Source of the DNA: Limobrevibacterium gyesilva
GTDB lineage: Bacteria; Pseudomonadota; Alphaproteobacteria; Acetobacterales; Acetobacteraceae
Assembly (NCBI RefSeq): GCF_025989185.1
Contig: NZ_JAPDNT010000025.1
Location: 1 to 64,000 of the forward strand
DNA: 64,000 bases
Direction of reading: 5' to 3'
Part shown: one piece after another, positions 1 through 9,139 of the stretch
Position numbering within the stretch: position 1 is the stretch's first letter
How the letters are laid out: every line of letters begins with the position of its first letter
The notes under the pieces: model-generated
Seen by the model: the letters and a program-made list of their open reading frames with translations, nothing else
What the model was told of the DNA's origin: nothing
The model's database searches: none
Program-made: the position numbers and the translations under genes

Positions 1-1036
1 CATCGGTCGGCGCGGCATCGCTGCCGCCGGCATGGCGGCGCCGGCCGGCGGCGGGGAACAGCGCGGCCACCGCACGCGCCGCATCCGCCGCGCGGCTCTG
101 CTCGGCGCCGGGCGTGAGCGGGCTGCCCAGCAGATCGCGCCCGTCGCGGCCGGTGACCCGCACCGCCCCGGCAAGGCGCGCGAAGCGGGACGCCGGCACA
201 TGGAACCGGCGTGGCCGGGCCAACGGACCAGGGGCAAGCATCCGGGTATCGTCGGCGGTCAGGGTGAACAAGGCCTTTCCGGCGGCGGAGCGCACCGTCA
301 GCACGGGATCGGCGTCGGGGTCGCCGGGATGCCACGCCCAGCCCTCCAGCCCGCCGTCGCGCACGGCCACAACGCCTTCGATGCGCCGGATCTGCGCCAC
401 CGCAAGCGGGCTGCCCAGCAATGCCCGGCCGCCCACCGTCACATCGGCCGCCGCCGCGGTGTCGGGCACGCGCGCCCCCGGCGCCAGCCGCATGCCGTCC
501 ACCGACAGTTTCGCCTTGGCGCCGTCCGGCACCATGGCAGCCACGTGTCCGTCGGCGCGCAGACCGCACCAGCCGGGCAGCCCGGCCTCGGCCGCGACCG
601 CATCGGCCAGGGCCGCGATGCCGGCCTCATCCGGCAGCACGTGGCGGGACAGCGCCTGCGCCAGCGCGACGGCGGCCCCGGCAGGGTCGGCCAGCCCGCG
701 CCGGACCACGGCCAGCGTCAGCCAGGCCTCGCGCAGGTCATGCCGCCCGACCACGTCGTCGAGCAGCGAGGCGGCTTCGGCGAAGGCGCCGAGGCGCAGC
801 CGCACGGTCGCCAGCGCCAGTGCCACGGCGGCATCGCGCGGTCCGATCCGGTGCGCCCGCTCCAGCCAGCGCAATGCATCGTCCATGTCGCCGGCCGCCA
901 TGGCGGCCTGACCGCGGCGCCACGCATCCTGGGCCAGGTCCTGGAACCATTCCTGGCTGGTCTTCGGAGTGGCCGCCTGGTCCGGGACGGCATGGTTCGT
1001 GCCGGTGAGGGGTTCTGCGGCGCGCGACGGAGGCAC
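1..1036 (-). CDS. TPR-containing protein, C-terminal part beyond window edge (possible glycosyltransferase-associated)
   Basis: An open minus-strand frame runs without a stop from about 1036 to the window edge. The N-terminal ~130 residues are helical and TPR-like (an ALRWLERAHRIGPRDAAVAL-type repeat, then AWLTLAVVRRGLADPAGAAVAL). After a GWCGL motif comes a beta-rich stretch containing GWAWHPGDPDADPVLTV and two copies of the phrase LLGSPL. The start is uncertain: GTG at 1036 lies 8 bases below the stop of the Sel1 gene, and in-frame ATGs lie at 901 and 886. It is the last visible gene of the secretion operon. The beta-rich segment resembles N-terminal regions I associate with large glycosyltransferase-type proteins of Acetobacteraceae, but that is memory and inference. 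The function is not established because the catalytic part is not in view. Confidence 0.6.
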   Translation of the reverse strand, partial: MPPSRAAEPLTGTNHAVPDQAATPKTSQEWFQDLAQDAWRRGQAAMAAGDMDDALRWLERAHRIGPRDAAVALALATVRLRLGAFAEAASLLDDVVGRHDLREAWLTLAVVRRGLADPAGAAVALAQALSRHVLPDEAGIAALADAVAAEAGLPGWCGLRADGHVAAMVPDGAKAKLSVDGMRLAPGARVPDTAAAADVTVGGRALLGSPLAVAQIRRIEGVVAVRDGGLEGWAWHPGDPDADPVLTVRSAAGKALFTLTADDTRMLAPGPLARPRRFHVPASRFARLAGAVRVTGRDGRDLLGSPLTPGAEQSRAADAARAVAALFPAAGRRRHAGGSDAAPTD

Positions 1037-1043
1037 CTGGTCG

Positions 1044-2873
1044 TCAGCCGGTGCCGGTTGCGGCCCGGACGGGCTTCTCCGCAGACGGCTCGGCCGAGGG
1101 GTCCGGGGGCGGCAGGGCGGCGAGATCCCCCTGCACGTCCGCGATGCCCTGCGCCTGGGCCCGCAGCAGCCAGGCGCGGGCCTCTTCGATGTCGCGGTCA
1201 CCGGCGAGGCCACGGGCCAGATAGCGGCCGAGCATCATCTGGGCGTGGCCATGCCCGCGCTCGGCGGCGGCGCGGAACCAGCGTTGGGCCAGCGGACGGT
1301 CCCAGGGGATGTCGTGCCCGCCGCCATACATCGCGCCGAGGGCGAACATCGCCCCGACGTGGCCATGGTTCGCCGCCCGCTGGAACAGGGCCAGCGCCTC
1401 CGCATGGTCTTTCGGGCCGCCGCGGCCGCTCACCAGCAGTTCCGCGAGCCCGACGATGGCGTCCAGCATCCCCGCCGTGGCAGCGCGGCTGATCCAGGCG
1501 CGCCCTTCCTCCGCATTGGCCTCGACGCCGCGGCCCTCCATCAGCATGCGGCCATACCAGTATTGCGCGTTCACCACGCCTTCGGCGGCGCGGCGCAGCC
1601 AGTGGGCCGCCTGCCGGTCGTCGCGCTCCACGCCGACGCCCTGCGCCAGGCAGATGCCGTAGTTGTAGGCGCCGACCAGGTCGCCTGCCGTCGCCTCCTG
1701 CTCGAACCACTCGCGGGTGCGGGTGCTGTCCTCGGGCGTGGCGTCGCCGTGCAGCACCAGGGCGGCGAGGTCGAAGCGCGAATGGGTGTCGCCCGCCTCC
1801 GCCGAAACGCGGAACCAGTGGGCGGCTTCCGTGGGGTCGCGCGGCACGCCGGCCCCGGTCATGTGCATCAGGCCCAGCGAGCGCGCCGCCACCTTGTGGC
1901 CGGCCTCGGCGGCGCGGCGATACCACATCGCCGCTTCGGCGTGGTTGGGCGGCAGCGAACCGCCGCGGGAATACAGGTCGCCGACCAGCGCGGCCGCCTC
2001 GGGGTCGCCTTGCAGCGCCGCCCGGCGCAGCCAGGATTCGCCGTCCTGCGGGCTTTTCTCGACACCGCGCCCTTCCAGCAGCGCTAGGCCATAGCGCGCC
2101 TGCGCCGCCCGCAGGCCCTTCTCCGCGGCCTGCCGGTACAACTCGGTCGCCGCCGAAACGTCCGCCGCGACGCCATGGCCCTGCTCGGTCAGCACGCCCA
2201 GCAGGTACTGCGCCGTGGCGAGGCCCGCCGTCGCGGCGCGCACCATGTACTCCGCCGCGGCTTTCTGCTCTTCCGGCGTGCGGGCCTTGCGCAACAGCGC
2301 CAGCGCATAGCCCAGGCATCCTTGCGGGCAGTCGGCGGCGGCGGACTTGCGGTACAGCTCCTCCGCCTGGTCGAGGTCGCGCAGCGAGTCCGGGCCCGAG
2401 GTCAGGATATAGGCCAGCAGCGCCTGGCCGTCCGCCGAGCCGCCCTCTGCCGAACGCCGCGCCCATCCCACCGCGCGCTCGAAATCGGGTTTCGCCTGTT
2501 CGCCGGCGGTGAACAGGGCTGCGGCGGGGCGGCTGGCCGACAGCGCCGAGGCGTCCGCCTCGGACGTGCCGCCCGCCCCGGCGACGCCGTGCACATACAG
2601 CGCCGCCAGCATCGACTGCGCTTCGAGATAGCCGCGATTGGCCGCGCGCTCCAGCCAGCGCACGCCTTCCGCCGCACTTGGCGGCACGCCACCGCCTTCC
2701 AGATAGGCGCGGGCCACCAGGAACTCGGCCTGGGGGTTCCCGGTCCGGGCGACGGCGGCGAGCAGCGGGAACGCCTCGGCGCGGCGGCCTTCCTCGATCA
2801 GCCGCTGCGCGCGCCGCAATCTGGCACTCGGCGACGAGGCCCAGCCCGTCACCTTTTCGATCAGGCCTGCCAT
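1044..2873 (-). CDS. Sel1-like repeat protein
   Basis: 609 residues made almost entirely of about thirteen Sel1-type helical repeats of ~36 residues, with recurring A..LG.M...G.GV..D..EA..W...AA..G patterns (for example LGLMHMTGAGVPRDPTEAAH and LGAMYGGGHDIPWDRPLAQ). No signal peptide or membrane segment is visible. Sel1 proteins are scaffolds for protein-protein contacts and often accompany secretion or signalling machinery. It sits 73 bp downstream of the HlyD-type adaptor gene in the same direction, so an accessory role in the type I secretion operon is likely but inferred. A short Pro-rich tail ends the protein. Confidence 0.88.
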   Translation of the reverse strand: MAGLIEKVTGWASSPSARLRRAQRLIEEGRRAEAFPLLAAVARTGNPQAEFLVARAYLEGGGVPPSAAEGVRWLERAANRGYLEAQSMLAALYVHGVAGAGGTSEADASALSASRPAAALFTAGEQAKPDFERAVGWARRSAEGGSADGQALLAYILTSGPDSLRDLDQAEELYRKSAAADCPQGCLGYALALLRKARTPEEQKAAAEYMVRAATAGLATAQYLLGVLTEQGHGVAADVSAATELYRQAAEKGLRAAQARYGLALLEGRGVEKSPQDGESWLRRAALQGDPEAAALVGDLYSRGGSLPPNHAEAAMWYRRAAEAGHKVAARSLGLMHMTGAGVPRDPTEAAHWFRVSAEAGDTHSRFDLAALVLHGDATPEDSTRTREWFEQEATAGDLVGAYNYGICLAQGVGVERDDRQAAHWLRRAAEGVVNAQYWYGRMLMEGRGVEANAEEGRAWISRAATAGMLDAIVGLAELLVSGRGGPKDHAEALALFQRAANHGHVGAMFALGAMYGGGHDIPWDRPLAQRWFRAAAERGHGHAQMMLGRYLARGLAGDRDIEEARAWLLRAQAQGIADVQGDLAALPPPDPSAEPSAEKPVRAATGTG

Positions 2874-2946
2874 GGCGGTCAGGCCGGCCCGCTGCGGCGC
2901 GATGCCAGCGTGGCGGCGCGGCTGGACGGGCGGCAGGGTCGTCTGG

Positions 2947-4389
2947 TCATGGTTCGCGCATGCCTTCCATGGTCGGCGGGATGACGCGCGACATCAGGTA
3001 CTGCAGGAACGTCCGCCTGCCGACCTTGATGTCGCCGGTGACAGGCATGCCGGGCGTCACGCGGAAGCCGGGCGGCAGGTCATGCAGCTTCATCTGGTCG
3101 ATCGAGATCCGGGTCCGGTAGAAGGGCGTGCCGGCCTCCTGCTCGGGACGCGACTTGGTGACCTTGTCGCGCTCCGCCATGGGGTGGCTGAAGCTGTCGG
3201 GACTGACCACCCGGACGGTGCCCCGCGCCACGCCATAGGTGAAATAGGGGAAGGTTTCGAACTTGATGGTGACCGGGTCGCCCACCCGCACGAAACCGGA
3301 ATCGCGCCCGTCCACCAGCGTCTCGATCTCCAGCGGCGAGTCGATCGGAACCAGGGTGATCAACTGGTCGCCCGACTGCATCACCGACCCGACGCTGACC
3401 GGCGCCACGTTCAGCACGATCGAGTCCCGGTCGGCGCGAAGCTGCACCAGTGCCCGGCGCAACCGCGCCTTGCTGAGGTTCTCGCGCGCCTCGGCCAGCT
3501 TGCGGCCCTGCTCGGTCAGCTGCTGCGAGGTGTCGCTGCGATATTGCTGCACGTAGCCGTCGCGCTCGGCGATCATCGCGTCGAGGTCGCGCTGGGACCC
3601 GGCCAGGCTCGCCCGGGCCGTCTCCAGCCCACGCCCGATCTCGACGCGGTTGTCGATCGCGGCCAGCGTATTGAGCTGGCTGCCCACCTGCAGCCGCTCC
3701 AGCTCCTTGCGCTTCTGCTCCACCGTCTTCGCCACGGCGAGGCGTTCGGAGTACGAGTCGATGTCGGACTGCGCCTGCACCACCTTCACGCGCAGCGAGT
3801 CGATCTTCTGGGCGTAGTTCTCCAGCCGGAACGCACGTTCGGCGTGGCGCTGGGTGAAGATCACCGCCTGCAGCTGGCTGGGCGGACTGCCGTCGGTCAG
3901 ATAGGTCCGGCCGTCCTGCTCGGCCGACAGACGATCCACTTCCGCCTGCAGGCTGGCCACCGAGGATTCCAGCGCGCCGGCATCGGCGCCGGCGAAGGTC
4001 GGGTCGAGCCGCGCCAGCAGGTCGCCGGCATGGACGAGTTGCCCTTCCTTCACGTCGATGGAACGCACGATCGAGACTTCGAGCGGCTGCACCACCACGT
4101 TCGGGGCGCTGGAGATGACCTTGCCGGACGTCGTCACCACGCGGTCGATCGGGTAGGCCCAGGCCAGCCCCACCGCCACACAGACCATGGATGCGATGAT
4201 CCAGGTCACGAAGCGCGAACGCAGCGGCACGGGGCGCGCCAGCAGGGCCGCCGTCGGGGATTCGAACTCCAGCAGAATCGGCGCGGCCGGGTCCGATGCG
4301 TCGGCGCCGGCGCCGGCAGTGGCGATGCCGTTGCCGGTGGTCCTGGCCGGGGCCTTGGCGGCCAGGCGAAGGGACGGGAGTTGGGCCAT
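2947..4389 (-). CDS. HlyD-family type I secretion periplasmic adaptor
   Basis: 480 residues. A cytoplasmic N-terminal tail of ~60 residues is followed by one membrane segment (FVTWIIASMVCVAVGLAW), then a lipoyl/barrel-sandwich half motif (VVQPLEVSIVRSIDVKEGQL), a long coiled coil (about residues 130-330) and the second half of the beta barrel with the typical HlyD C-terminal stretch (LPPGFRVTPGMPVTGDIKVG). This is the membrane fusion protein that links an inner-membrane ABC exporter to a TolC-type outer-membrane channel. ATG at 4389 is preceded by an AGGAG-type site 8 bases upstream. It lies 17 bp after the ABC ATPase gene, so the two are one transport unit. No TolC homologue is in view. Confidence 0.93.
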   Translation of the reverse strand: MAQLPSLRLAAKAPARTTGNGIATAGAGADASDPAAPILLEFESPTAALLARPVPLRSRFVTWIIASMVCVAVGLAWAYPIDRVVTTSGKVISSAPNVVVQPLEVSIVRSIDVKEGQLVHAGDLLARLDPTFAGADAGALESSVASLQAEVDRLSAEQDGRTYLTDGSPPSQLQAVIFTQRHAERAFRLENYAQKIDSLRVKVVQAQSDIDSYSERLAVAKTVEQKRKELERLQVGSQLNTLAAIDNRVEIGRGLETARASLAGSQRDLDAMIAERDGYVQQYRSDTSQQLTEQGRKLAEARENLSKARLRRALVQLRADRDSIVLNVAPVSVGSVMQSGDQLITLVPIDSPLEIETLVDGRDSGFVRVGDPVTIKFETFPYFTYGVARGTVRVVSPDSFSHPMAERDKVTKSRPEQEAGTPFYRTRISIDQMKLHDLPPGFRVTPGMPVTGDIKVGRRTFLQYLMSRVIPPTMEGMREP

Positions 4390-4406
4390 GGCTCAGTCTC
4401 CTCCCC

Positions 4407-6737
4407 TCAATCGCCTTGCGCCAGCACCGGCTTCGGGCCGGCAGGCTTGTGCGTGTCGAGGTGGCGGTTCTGCTGCAGCCAAAGCTGGCGATACACCTGG
4501 CAGCGTTCCAGCAGCTCGAGATGAGGGCCGATATCCATCACCTTGCCCTGGTCGAGCACCAGGATCTGGTCGCATTCGGTCAGCGAGGACAGGCGGTGCG
4601 ACACGATCACCATGGTCCGCCCCTGGGCGATCCGCGCGATGTTCGCGTTCACCAGCGCCTCGCTCTCGGGATCGAGGGCGCTGGTCGCCTCGTCCAGGAT
4701 CAGGATGCGCGGATCGTGGATCAGCGCGCGCGCGATCGCCAGCCGCTGCCGCTGCCCGCCCGACAGGTTCGGCGAGCCTTCCTCCACCACCGTCTCATAG
4801 CCTTGCGGCATCCGCTCGATGAACTCCTCGGCGCCGGCCAGCCGGGCCGCCCGCACCGCGTCGGTCAAGGTCAGGCCCGGACGACCGGCGATGATGTTCT
4901 CGCGGACGCTGCCGCGGAACAGGAAGTTGTCCTGCAGCACGACGCCGAAGCTGCGGCGCAGATGCGCGAGGTTGATCTCGCGCAGGTCCGCGCCGTCGAT
5001 CTTGATCTGCCCCTCGTATTCGCGGTTGATGCCCTGCAGCAGGCGGGTGATCGTGGACTTGCCCGAGCCGCTGCGGCCCACCAGGCCGAGCATGGTGCCC
5101 GGCGGCACGTCGAACGAGACGCCGTCCAGCGCGCGCTGGCGCGAGCCGGGATAGCTGAACTCCACCTTGCGGAAGCTGACCCCGCCCTCGAAGCGCGGCC
5201 GCAGGCCGGCGCCGGGGCTGGTGGTCTCGGGCCGGTTGTTCAGCACGTTCGCGGCCAGGCTGACGGCGGCCCGCACTTCCTCGAGATCCTCGATCAGCCG
5301 GGCGATGCCGACCAGCGGCGAGCTGACGCGGCCGCTCAACATCATGAACGCGATCAGGGCGCCGGCGCCGACCATGCCTTCGGTGGTCAGCGCCATGTAG
5401 GCGCCGACCAGCAGCACGCCGCGCTGCAGGAACACCTCGAGCGGTGTGACCAGCGTCTGCGGCCAGTTGCTGATGTCGCCCAGTGCCTTGCGCCAGGCGG
5501 CGGCGTCCGCGGTGCGCCGGTCCCAGGCCTCGCGCTGCTGCGGCTCCAGCGCCAGGGACTTCACCGTGCGGATGCCGTGCACAGTCTCGACCAGCACCGT
5601 GCTCTTGGCGATCTCGGCGTTCATCCAATGTCTGTAGACGCGCCGGATCGGCCGCAGGTAGATGGCGATGATCAGCGCGATCAGCCCGGCGCAGCCAATG
5701 ACCATCCAGGTCAGCGGCACGCTGATCCAGAACAGCACCGGCAGCAGCACGCACAGCGTCACCATGTCGAGCATCGTCGACAGCAGCTTGCCGGTGATGA
5801 AGTCGCGGATCTTGGTGATCTGGCCGAGCTGGTACATCACGGCGCCGGTCTGGGTGCGTTCGAAGTAATCGATCGGCAGGCCCAGCAGGCGCTTGAAGAC
5901 GTGCAGGTTCAGCTTCGCGTCCAGGCGCGTCGCCACGATCAGGATCAGCTCGCGGCGGATATAGCCCAGATAGGTCTCGTAGATCGCGGCGGCGCCCAGC
6001 AGCATCGCCACCATCAGCAGCGTGTTGAGACTCTGATGGGTCACGACCTTGTCGATCACCACCATGACCAGCAACGGCGGCAGGATGGCCAGGATGCTGA
6101 GCACGAACGACCCGATGCCGATGTCGCGCAGCGTCTTCTTCTCGAGCCAGACCATCCGGGCCAGCCAGCCGAAGCTGAACGGCTCGGCGTCCATCGAGCC
6201 GCCACGCTCGGGCCGGACCAGGATCGCCTCGCCGGACCAGACCTGCGACAGGCGCAGCTCGTCCACCGCGACCCCGTCCTCGTCGGTGGTCGCCGCCGGG
6301 TTGCGGAGCCAGACGAAATTGCGCGCCGCGTCGGCCCGCACCATCAGCGCCGCGCTGCCGTCGTTCAACAGCAGCACGACCGTGCCCGAGGTCTGCAGCC
6401 GCATCAGGTGGCGCCAGCTCAGCCGGGTGCCACGGGCCCACAGCCCGGCATTTCGCACCCATTCCACCAGCGCCGCCGGCGCGGGCGTGGTGCCCGGGGC
6501 GATGCGCAGGTCGTCGCGGTCGAGATCCGTGCCGTGATACCGGGCGGCCGCCATCAGGGCCAGCAGCCGCACTTCCGTCGGGCTGATGCCGGCAGCCCTG
6601 CTGCCAGCGTGCCCGCCACCGGCCGCGCCGCGGTCTGTGCCATGATCCGCGGCGTGTTCGGAAGACTGTCCGCCACCTGGCCCGATTGGGTGCGATCCGG
6701 CCGCGGCGGCGGTGGCCTTGCTGTCGTCAGAATCCAA
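4407..6737 (-). CDS. Type I secretion ABC transporter (permease-ATPase) with C39-like domain
   Basis: A single chain with an N-terminal C39-peptidase-like domain (~130 residues), a six-helix transmembrane domain and a C-terminal ATPase: Walker A GRSGSGKST, signature LSGGQRQRLAIARAL, Walker B ILILDEATSALD, H-loop SHRL. The C39-like domain lacks a DCG-type catalytic cysteine, as in HlyB, so it probably docks an uncleaved C-terminally tagged substrate rather than cutting a leader peptide. I chose TTG at 6737 (776 residues) because AGAGGGG lies 8 bases upstream. An upstream in-frame TTG at 6794 has no such site and encodes an unlikely Arg/Pro-rich N-terminus. The HlyD partner follows 17 bp downstream. 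No RTX substrate gene is visible in the window. Confidence 0.92.
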   Translation of the reverse strand: MDSDDSKATAAAAGSHPIGPGGGQSSEHAADHGTDRGAAGGGHAGSRAAGISPTEVRLLALMAAARYHGTDLDRDDLRIAPGTTPAPAALVEWVRNAGLWARGTRLSWRHLMRLQTSGTVVLLLNDGSAALMVRADAARNFVWLRNPAATTDEDGVAVDELRLSQVWSGEAILVRPERGGSMDAEPFSFGWLARMVWLEKKTLRDIGIGSFVLSILAILPPLLVMVVIDKVVTHQSLNTLLMVAMLLGAAAIYETYLGYIRRELILIVATRLDAKLNLHVFKRLLGLPIDYFERTQTGAVMYQLGQITKIRDFITGKLLSTMLDMVTLCVLLPVLFWISVPLTWMVIGCAGLIALIIAIYLRPIRRVYRHWMNAEIAKSTVLVETVHGIRTVKSLALEPQQREAWDRRTADAAAWRKALGDISNWPQTLVTPLEVFLQRGVLLVGAYMALTTEGMVGAGALIAFMMLSGRVSSPLVGIARLIEDLEEVRAAVSLAANVLNNRPETTSPGAGLRPRFEGGVSFRKVEFSYPGSRQRALDGVSFDVPPGTMLGLVGRSGSGKSTITRLLQGINREYEGQIKIDGADLREINLAHLRRSFGVVLQDNFLFRGSVRENIIAGRPGLTLTDAVRAARLAGAEEFIERMPQGYETVVEEGSPNLSGGQRQRLAIARALIHDPRILILDEATSALDPESEALVNANIARIAQGRTMVIVSHRLSSLTECDQILVLDQGKVMDIGPHLELLERCQVYRQLWLQQNRHLDTHKPAGPKPVLAQGD

Positions 6738-6878
6738 AACTGCTACCCCTCTTCGAGGACGCTCCGGCGGGTCGAAGCCTCGACAAACCGCCAAAGGGGA
6801 CGGTCTGCCGGTCGTGGCCCGCCGTCCCGGCCTCTGCTGTCAGCCATGGGCATGCCTGCGCACCGCCCCGGCAAGCCG

Positions 6879-6907
6879 CTTATACAGACCACCCCACCCA
6901 GCCCCAA
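6879..6907 (-). promoter_or_regulatory. Predicted promoter of the type I secretion operon
   Basis: On the minus strand, TTGGGG (6902-6907) and TATAAG (6879-6884) are separated by exactly 17 bp, upstream of the TTG start at 6737. This leaves a leader of about 135 nt. It is a pattern match only; the -35 box is weak. Confidence 0.35.
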
Positions 6908-7053
6908 GCGACCATTCCGCGGTGCGATGTAGCATAAGCGTGCGGCGATAATGGTGAAAATCATGCTAGCAGCGCGCCGCCGGCCGGAATCCTCGCTCTT
7001 TCCAAGCCGGACGCCTGGCTTCACGTTGCCGTCAACTGCCATGGAGGACAGGG

Positions 7054-8259
7054 ATGCAGCCACCTTCGGACCCGCTCGGCGAGGATCGCGTCGGCGCCTT
7101 CGTGCCCGGGCCGCGCGCGACAATGGCCGCCACCGGCACGGGTCCGCTGGATGGCCTGACGCTGGCCGTGAAGGACCTGTTCGACGTCGCCGGCGCGCTC
7201 ACCACCTTCGGCAACCCCGATTGGGCGCGCACCCATCCGCCGGCCCCCGCCACCGCCCCGGTCGTCGCCGCGCTGCTGGAGGCCGGGGCCCGGCTGGTCG
7301 GCAAGACCAAGACGGTGGAGCTGGCCTATGGGCTGACCGGCGAGAACATCTGGCACGGCACGCCGCTCAACCCGCGCGCGCCCGACCGCTTCCCCGGCGG
7401 GTCGAGCTGCGGATCGGCGGCCGCGGTCGCGGCCGGGCTGGTGGACCTGGCGCTGGGCTCGGACACCGGCGGCTCGGTACGCATTCCCGCCAGCTATTGC
7501 GGGCTGTTCGGCATCCGCCCCAGCCATGGCGCGATCAGCCTCGCCGGCGCCTGCCCGCTGGCGCCCAGCCTGGACACTCCCGGCTGGTTCACGCGCAGCG
7601 CCGCCTTGCTGGCCACGGTGGGCGAGGTGGTGCTGCCGCCCGCCACCGGCGGCGTCGGCGGCCCGCTGTTGCGCGTCGGCGAGGCCTGGGTGAACGCCGC
7701 CCCGGCCGTGGCCGCGGCGCTGACGCCGGCGCTGGAGCGGCTGCAGGGCGAATTCGGGCCGGCGCTGCAGGTGCAACTGGCGCCGGAGGGCATACCCACG
7801 CTGCACGCCCATTTCCGTGCCGTGCAGGCGCAGGAGGCATGGGCCGCCCTGGGCGGCTGGATCGCCGCCACCGGCCCGCGATTCGGCCCCGGCGTCGCCG
7901 AGCGCTTCGCCGCCGCGCGCGACATCGCGCCGCAGACCGCCGCCGCCGGCCGTGCCTTCCGCCGCACGCTGCAGGCCCGCATCGGCCCGCTGCTGGCCGG
8001 CGGCGCCATGCTGGTCTATCCCACCAGCCCCTGCCCGGCCCCCCGGCGCGATGCCCAGGCCGGCGAGCAGGAGGCGGTTCGTCAGGCCACGCTGAGCGTC
8101 ACCGCCATCGCCGGCCTTTGCGGCCTGCCGGAGGTCACGCTGCCGGTGGCGAGCGTCGACGGCGCGCCGGTCGGGCTGTCGCTGGTGGCCGGCCCCGGGC
8201 GTGATCGTGCCCTGCTGGCGGTCGCGCGCCACGTCGCCGGCCTGCTCGGGCTGGACTGA
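7054..8259 (+). CDS. Amidase (amidase-signature family)
   Basis: 401 residues with the Ser-cisSer-Lys catalytic triad of the amidase-signature family in order: Lys in LAVKDLFDV, the Gly/Ser-rich GGSSCGSAAAVAAG, and the nucleophile loop GSDTGGSVRIPAS. It hydrolyses an amide bond; the substrate cannot be read from sequence. It is shorter than GatA (~480 residues) and is not next to gatB or gatC, so it is a stand-alone amidase rather than the tRNA amidotransferase subunit. A GGAGG site lies 6 bases before the ATG. It diverges from the secretion operon across ~315 bp and is followed by a GNAT gene 15 bp downstream. Confidence 0.9.
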   Translation: MQPPSDPLGEDRVGAFVPGPRATMAATGTGPLDGLTLAVKDLFDVAGALTTFGNPDWARTHPPAPATAPVVAALLEAGARLVGKTKTVELAYGLTGENIWHGTPLNPRAPDRFPGGSSCGSAAAVAAGLVDLALGSDTGGSVRIPASYCGLFGIRPSHGAISLAGACPLAPSLDTPGWFTRSAALLATVGEVVLPPATGGVGGPLLRVGEAWVNAAPAVAAALTPALERLQGEFGPALQVQLAPEGIPTLHAHFRAVQAQEAWAALGGWIAATGPRFGPGVAERFAAARDIAPQTAAAGRAFRRTLQARIGPLLAGGAMLVYPTSPCPAPRRDAQAGEQEAVRQATLSVTAIAGLCGLPEVTLPVASVDGAPVGLSLVAGPGRDRALLAVARHVAGLLGLD

Positions 8260-8274
8260 AACGAGGAGCGCCGC

Positions 8275-8793
8275 ATGCACATCCACCCTGCCACCGAAGC
8301 CGACATCGCGGAGGTTCAGGCGATCTATGCCCACCACGTGCTGCACGGCACCGGCACCTTCGAGGAACGCCCGCCTTCGGTGGAGGAGATGGCCGCGCGG
8401 TTGCGCCGGATCAGCGGCCAGGGCTGGCCATGGCTGGTGGCGACCGACGCGACCGGCGTCATCGGCTACGGCTATGCCGCGCAATGGCGCGAGCGCTCCG
8501 CCTACCGCTTCACCGCCGAGGACAGTGTCTATGTCCGTGAGGACGTCCGCGGCCAGGGCGTTGGCAAGGTGCTGGTCGGCCGCCTGCTGACGGAAGCGGC
8601 CCGGCTCGGTTTCCGCCAGATGATCGCCGTGATCGGCGACTCCGAGAATGTCGGCTCGATCGGCGTGCACGCCAGCCTGGGCTTCCACCATGTCGGCACC
8701 CTGCGGGCCGTGGGGTTGAAATTCGGGCGCTGGCTGGATGTGGTAACCATGCAGCGTCCGCTGGGGGCGGGCGCCGGCAACGTGCCGGGCTAG
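8275..8793 (+). CDS. GNAT N-acetyltransferase, phosphinothricin/methionine-sulfone type
   Basis: 172 residues with the whole GNAT fold. The N-terminus (IHPATEADIAEVQAIYAHHV, then GTGTFEE) is characteristic of the Pat/MnaT/YncA group, which acetylates small amino-acid analogues. The acetyl-CoA loop is VREDVRGQGVGKVL, and the C-terminal part contains GDSENVGSIGVHASLGFHHVG. It is probably co-transcribed with the upstream amidase (15-bp gap). Its stop overlaps by 4 bp the end of the convergent 113-residue gene. The substrate is inferred from family resemblance only. Confidence 0.9.
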   Translation: MHIHPATEADIAEVQAIYAHHVLHGTGTFEERPPSVEEMAARLRRISGQGWPWLVATDATGVIGYGYAAQWRERSAYRFTAEDSVYVREDVRGQGVGKVLVGRLLTEAARLGFRQMIAVIGDSENVGSIGVHASLGFHHVGTLRAVGLKFGRWLDVVTMQRPLGAGAGNVPG

Positions 8794-9131
8794 TCTTTCT
8801 CCGCCAGACGGAACCGCCCGGCGGCCAGCGGGTCGTCGGCCAGCGCCGCGCGCACCGCGTCGGTATCGGCGGCCACCGCGACCACGCGGCGGAAGAACGG
8901 CACCTCGCCGCGGGCCCGCGCCAGGAACAAGGCCCCCAGGGCCGCCCCGGCCGCACTGCGCGGCAGGCAGCACAGGCAGCCCGCCACGTGCAGCGCGGTC
9001 GCGGCGAAGCGCGCCGCCGTGCGGCCCGCCGGCGCCGGCGCATCGCCTTCGATCAGCAGCGCATCCCCCGCCCCGGCATCGCCGACCGCGCCGAAGACCA
9101 CGGGCACGCGTGCATCCACGGACCAGTTCAT
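8790..9131 (-). CDS. Small conserved-looking protein with CobW-like GCxCC motif, no Walker A
   Basis: 113 residues. The middle carries GCLCCLPRSA, followed by a helix and FFRRVVAVAAD. This order resembles the metal-binding CxCC segment and following strand of COG0523/CobW G3E GTPases. The N-terminus has no intact GxxGxGKT loop: the corresponding region reads VVFGAVGDAGAG. The protein stops where the GTPase Asp/switch elements would continue, so it looks like a degenerate or stand-alone CobW-type domain. Its ATG lies 9 bp from the palindromic operator it shares with the divergent ArsR-methyltransferase gene. That placement next to metH suggests co-regulation with methionine or B12 metabolism. 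Function unknown. Confidence 0.6.
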   Translation of the reverse strand: MNWSVDARVPVVFGAVGDAGAGDALLIEGDAPAPAGRTAARFAATALHVAGCLCCLPRSAAGAALGALFLARARGEVPFFRRVVAVAADTDAVRAALADDPLAAGRFRLAEKD

Positions 9132-9139
9132 AGGCTGGA

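Noticed and set aside
6738-6794. Upstream TTG start of the type I secretion ABC gene
   Set aside because: No ribosome site, and the added residues are Arg/Pro-rich and unlike the family; TTG at 6737 has AGAGGGG upstream.
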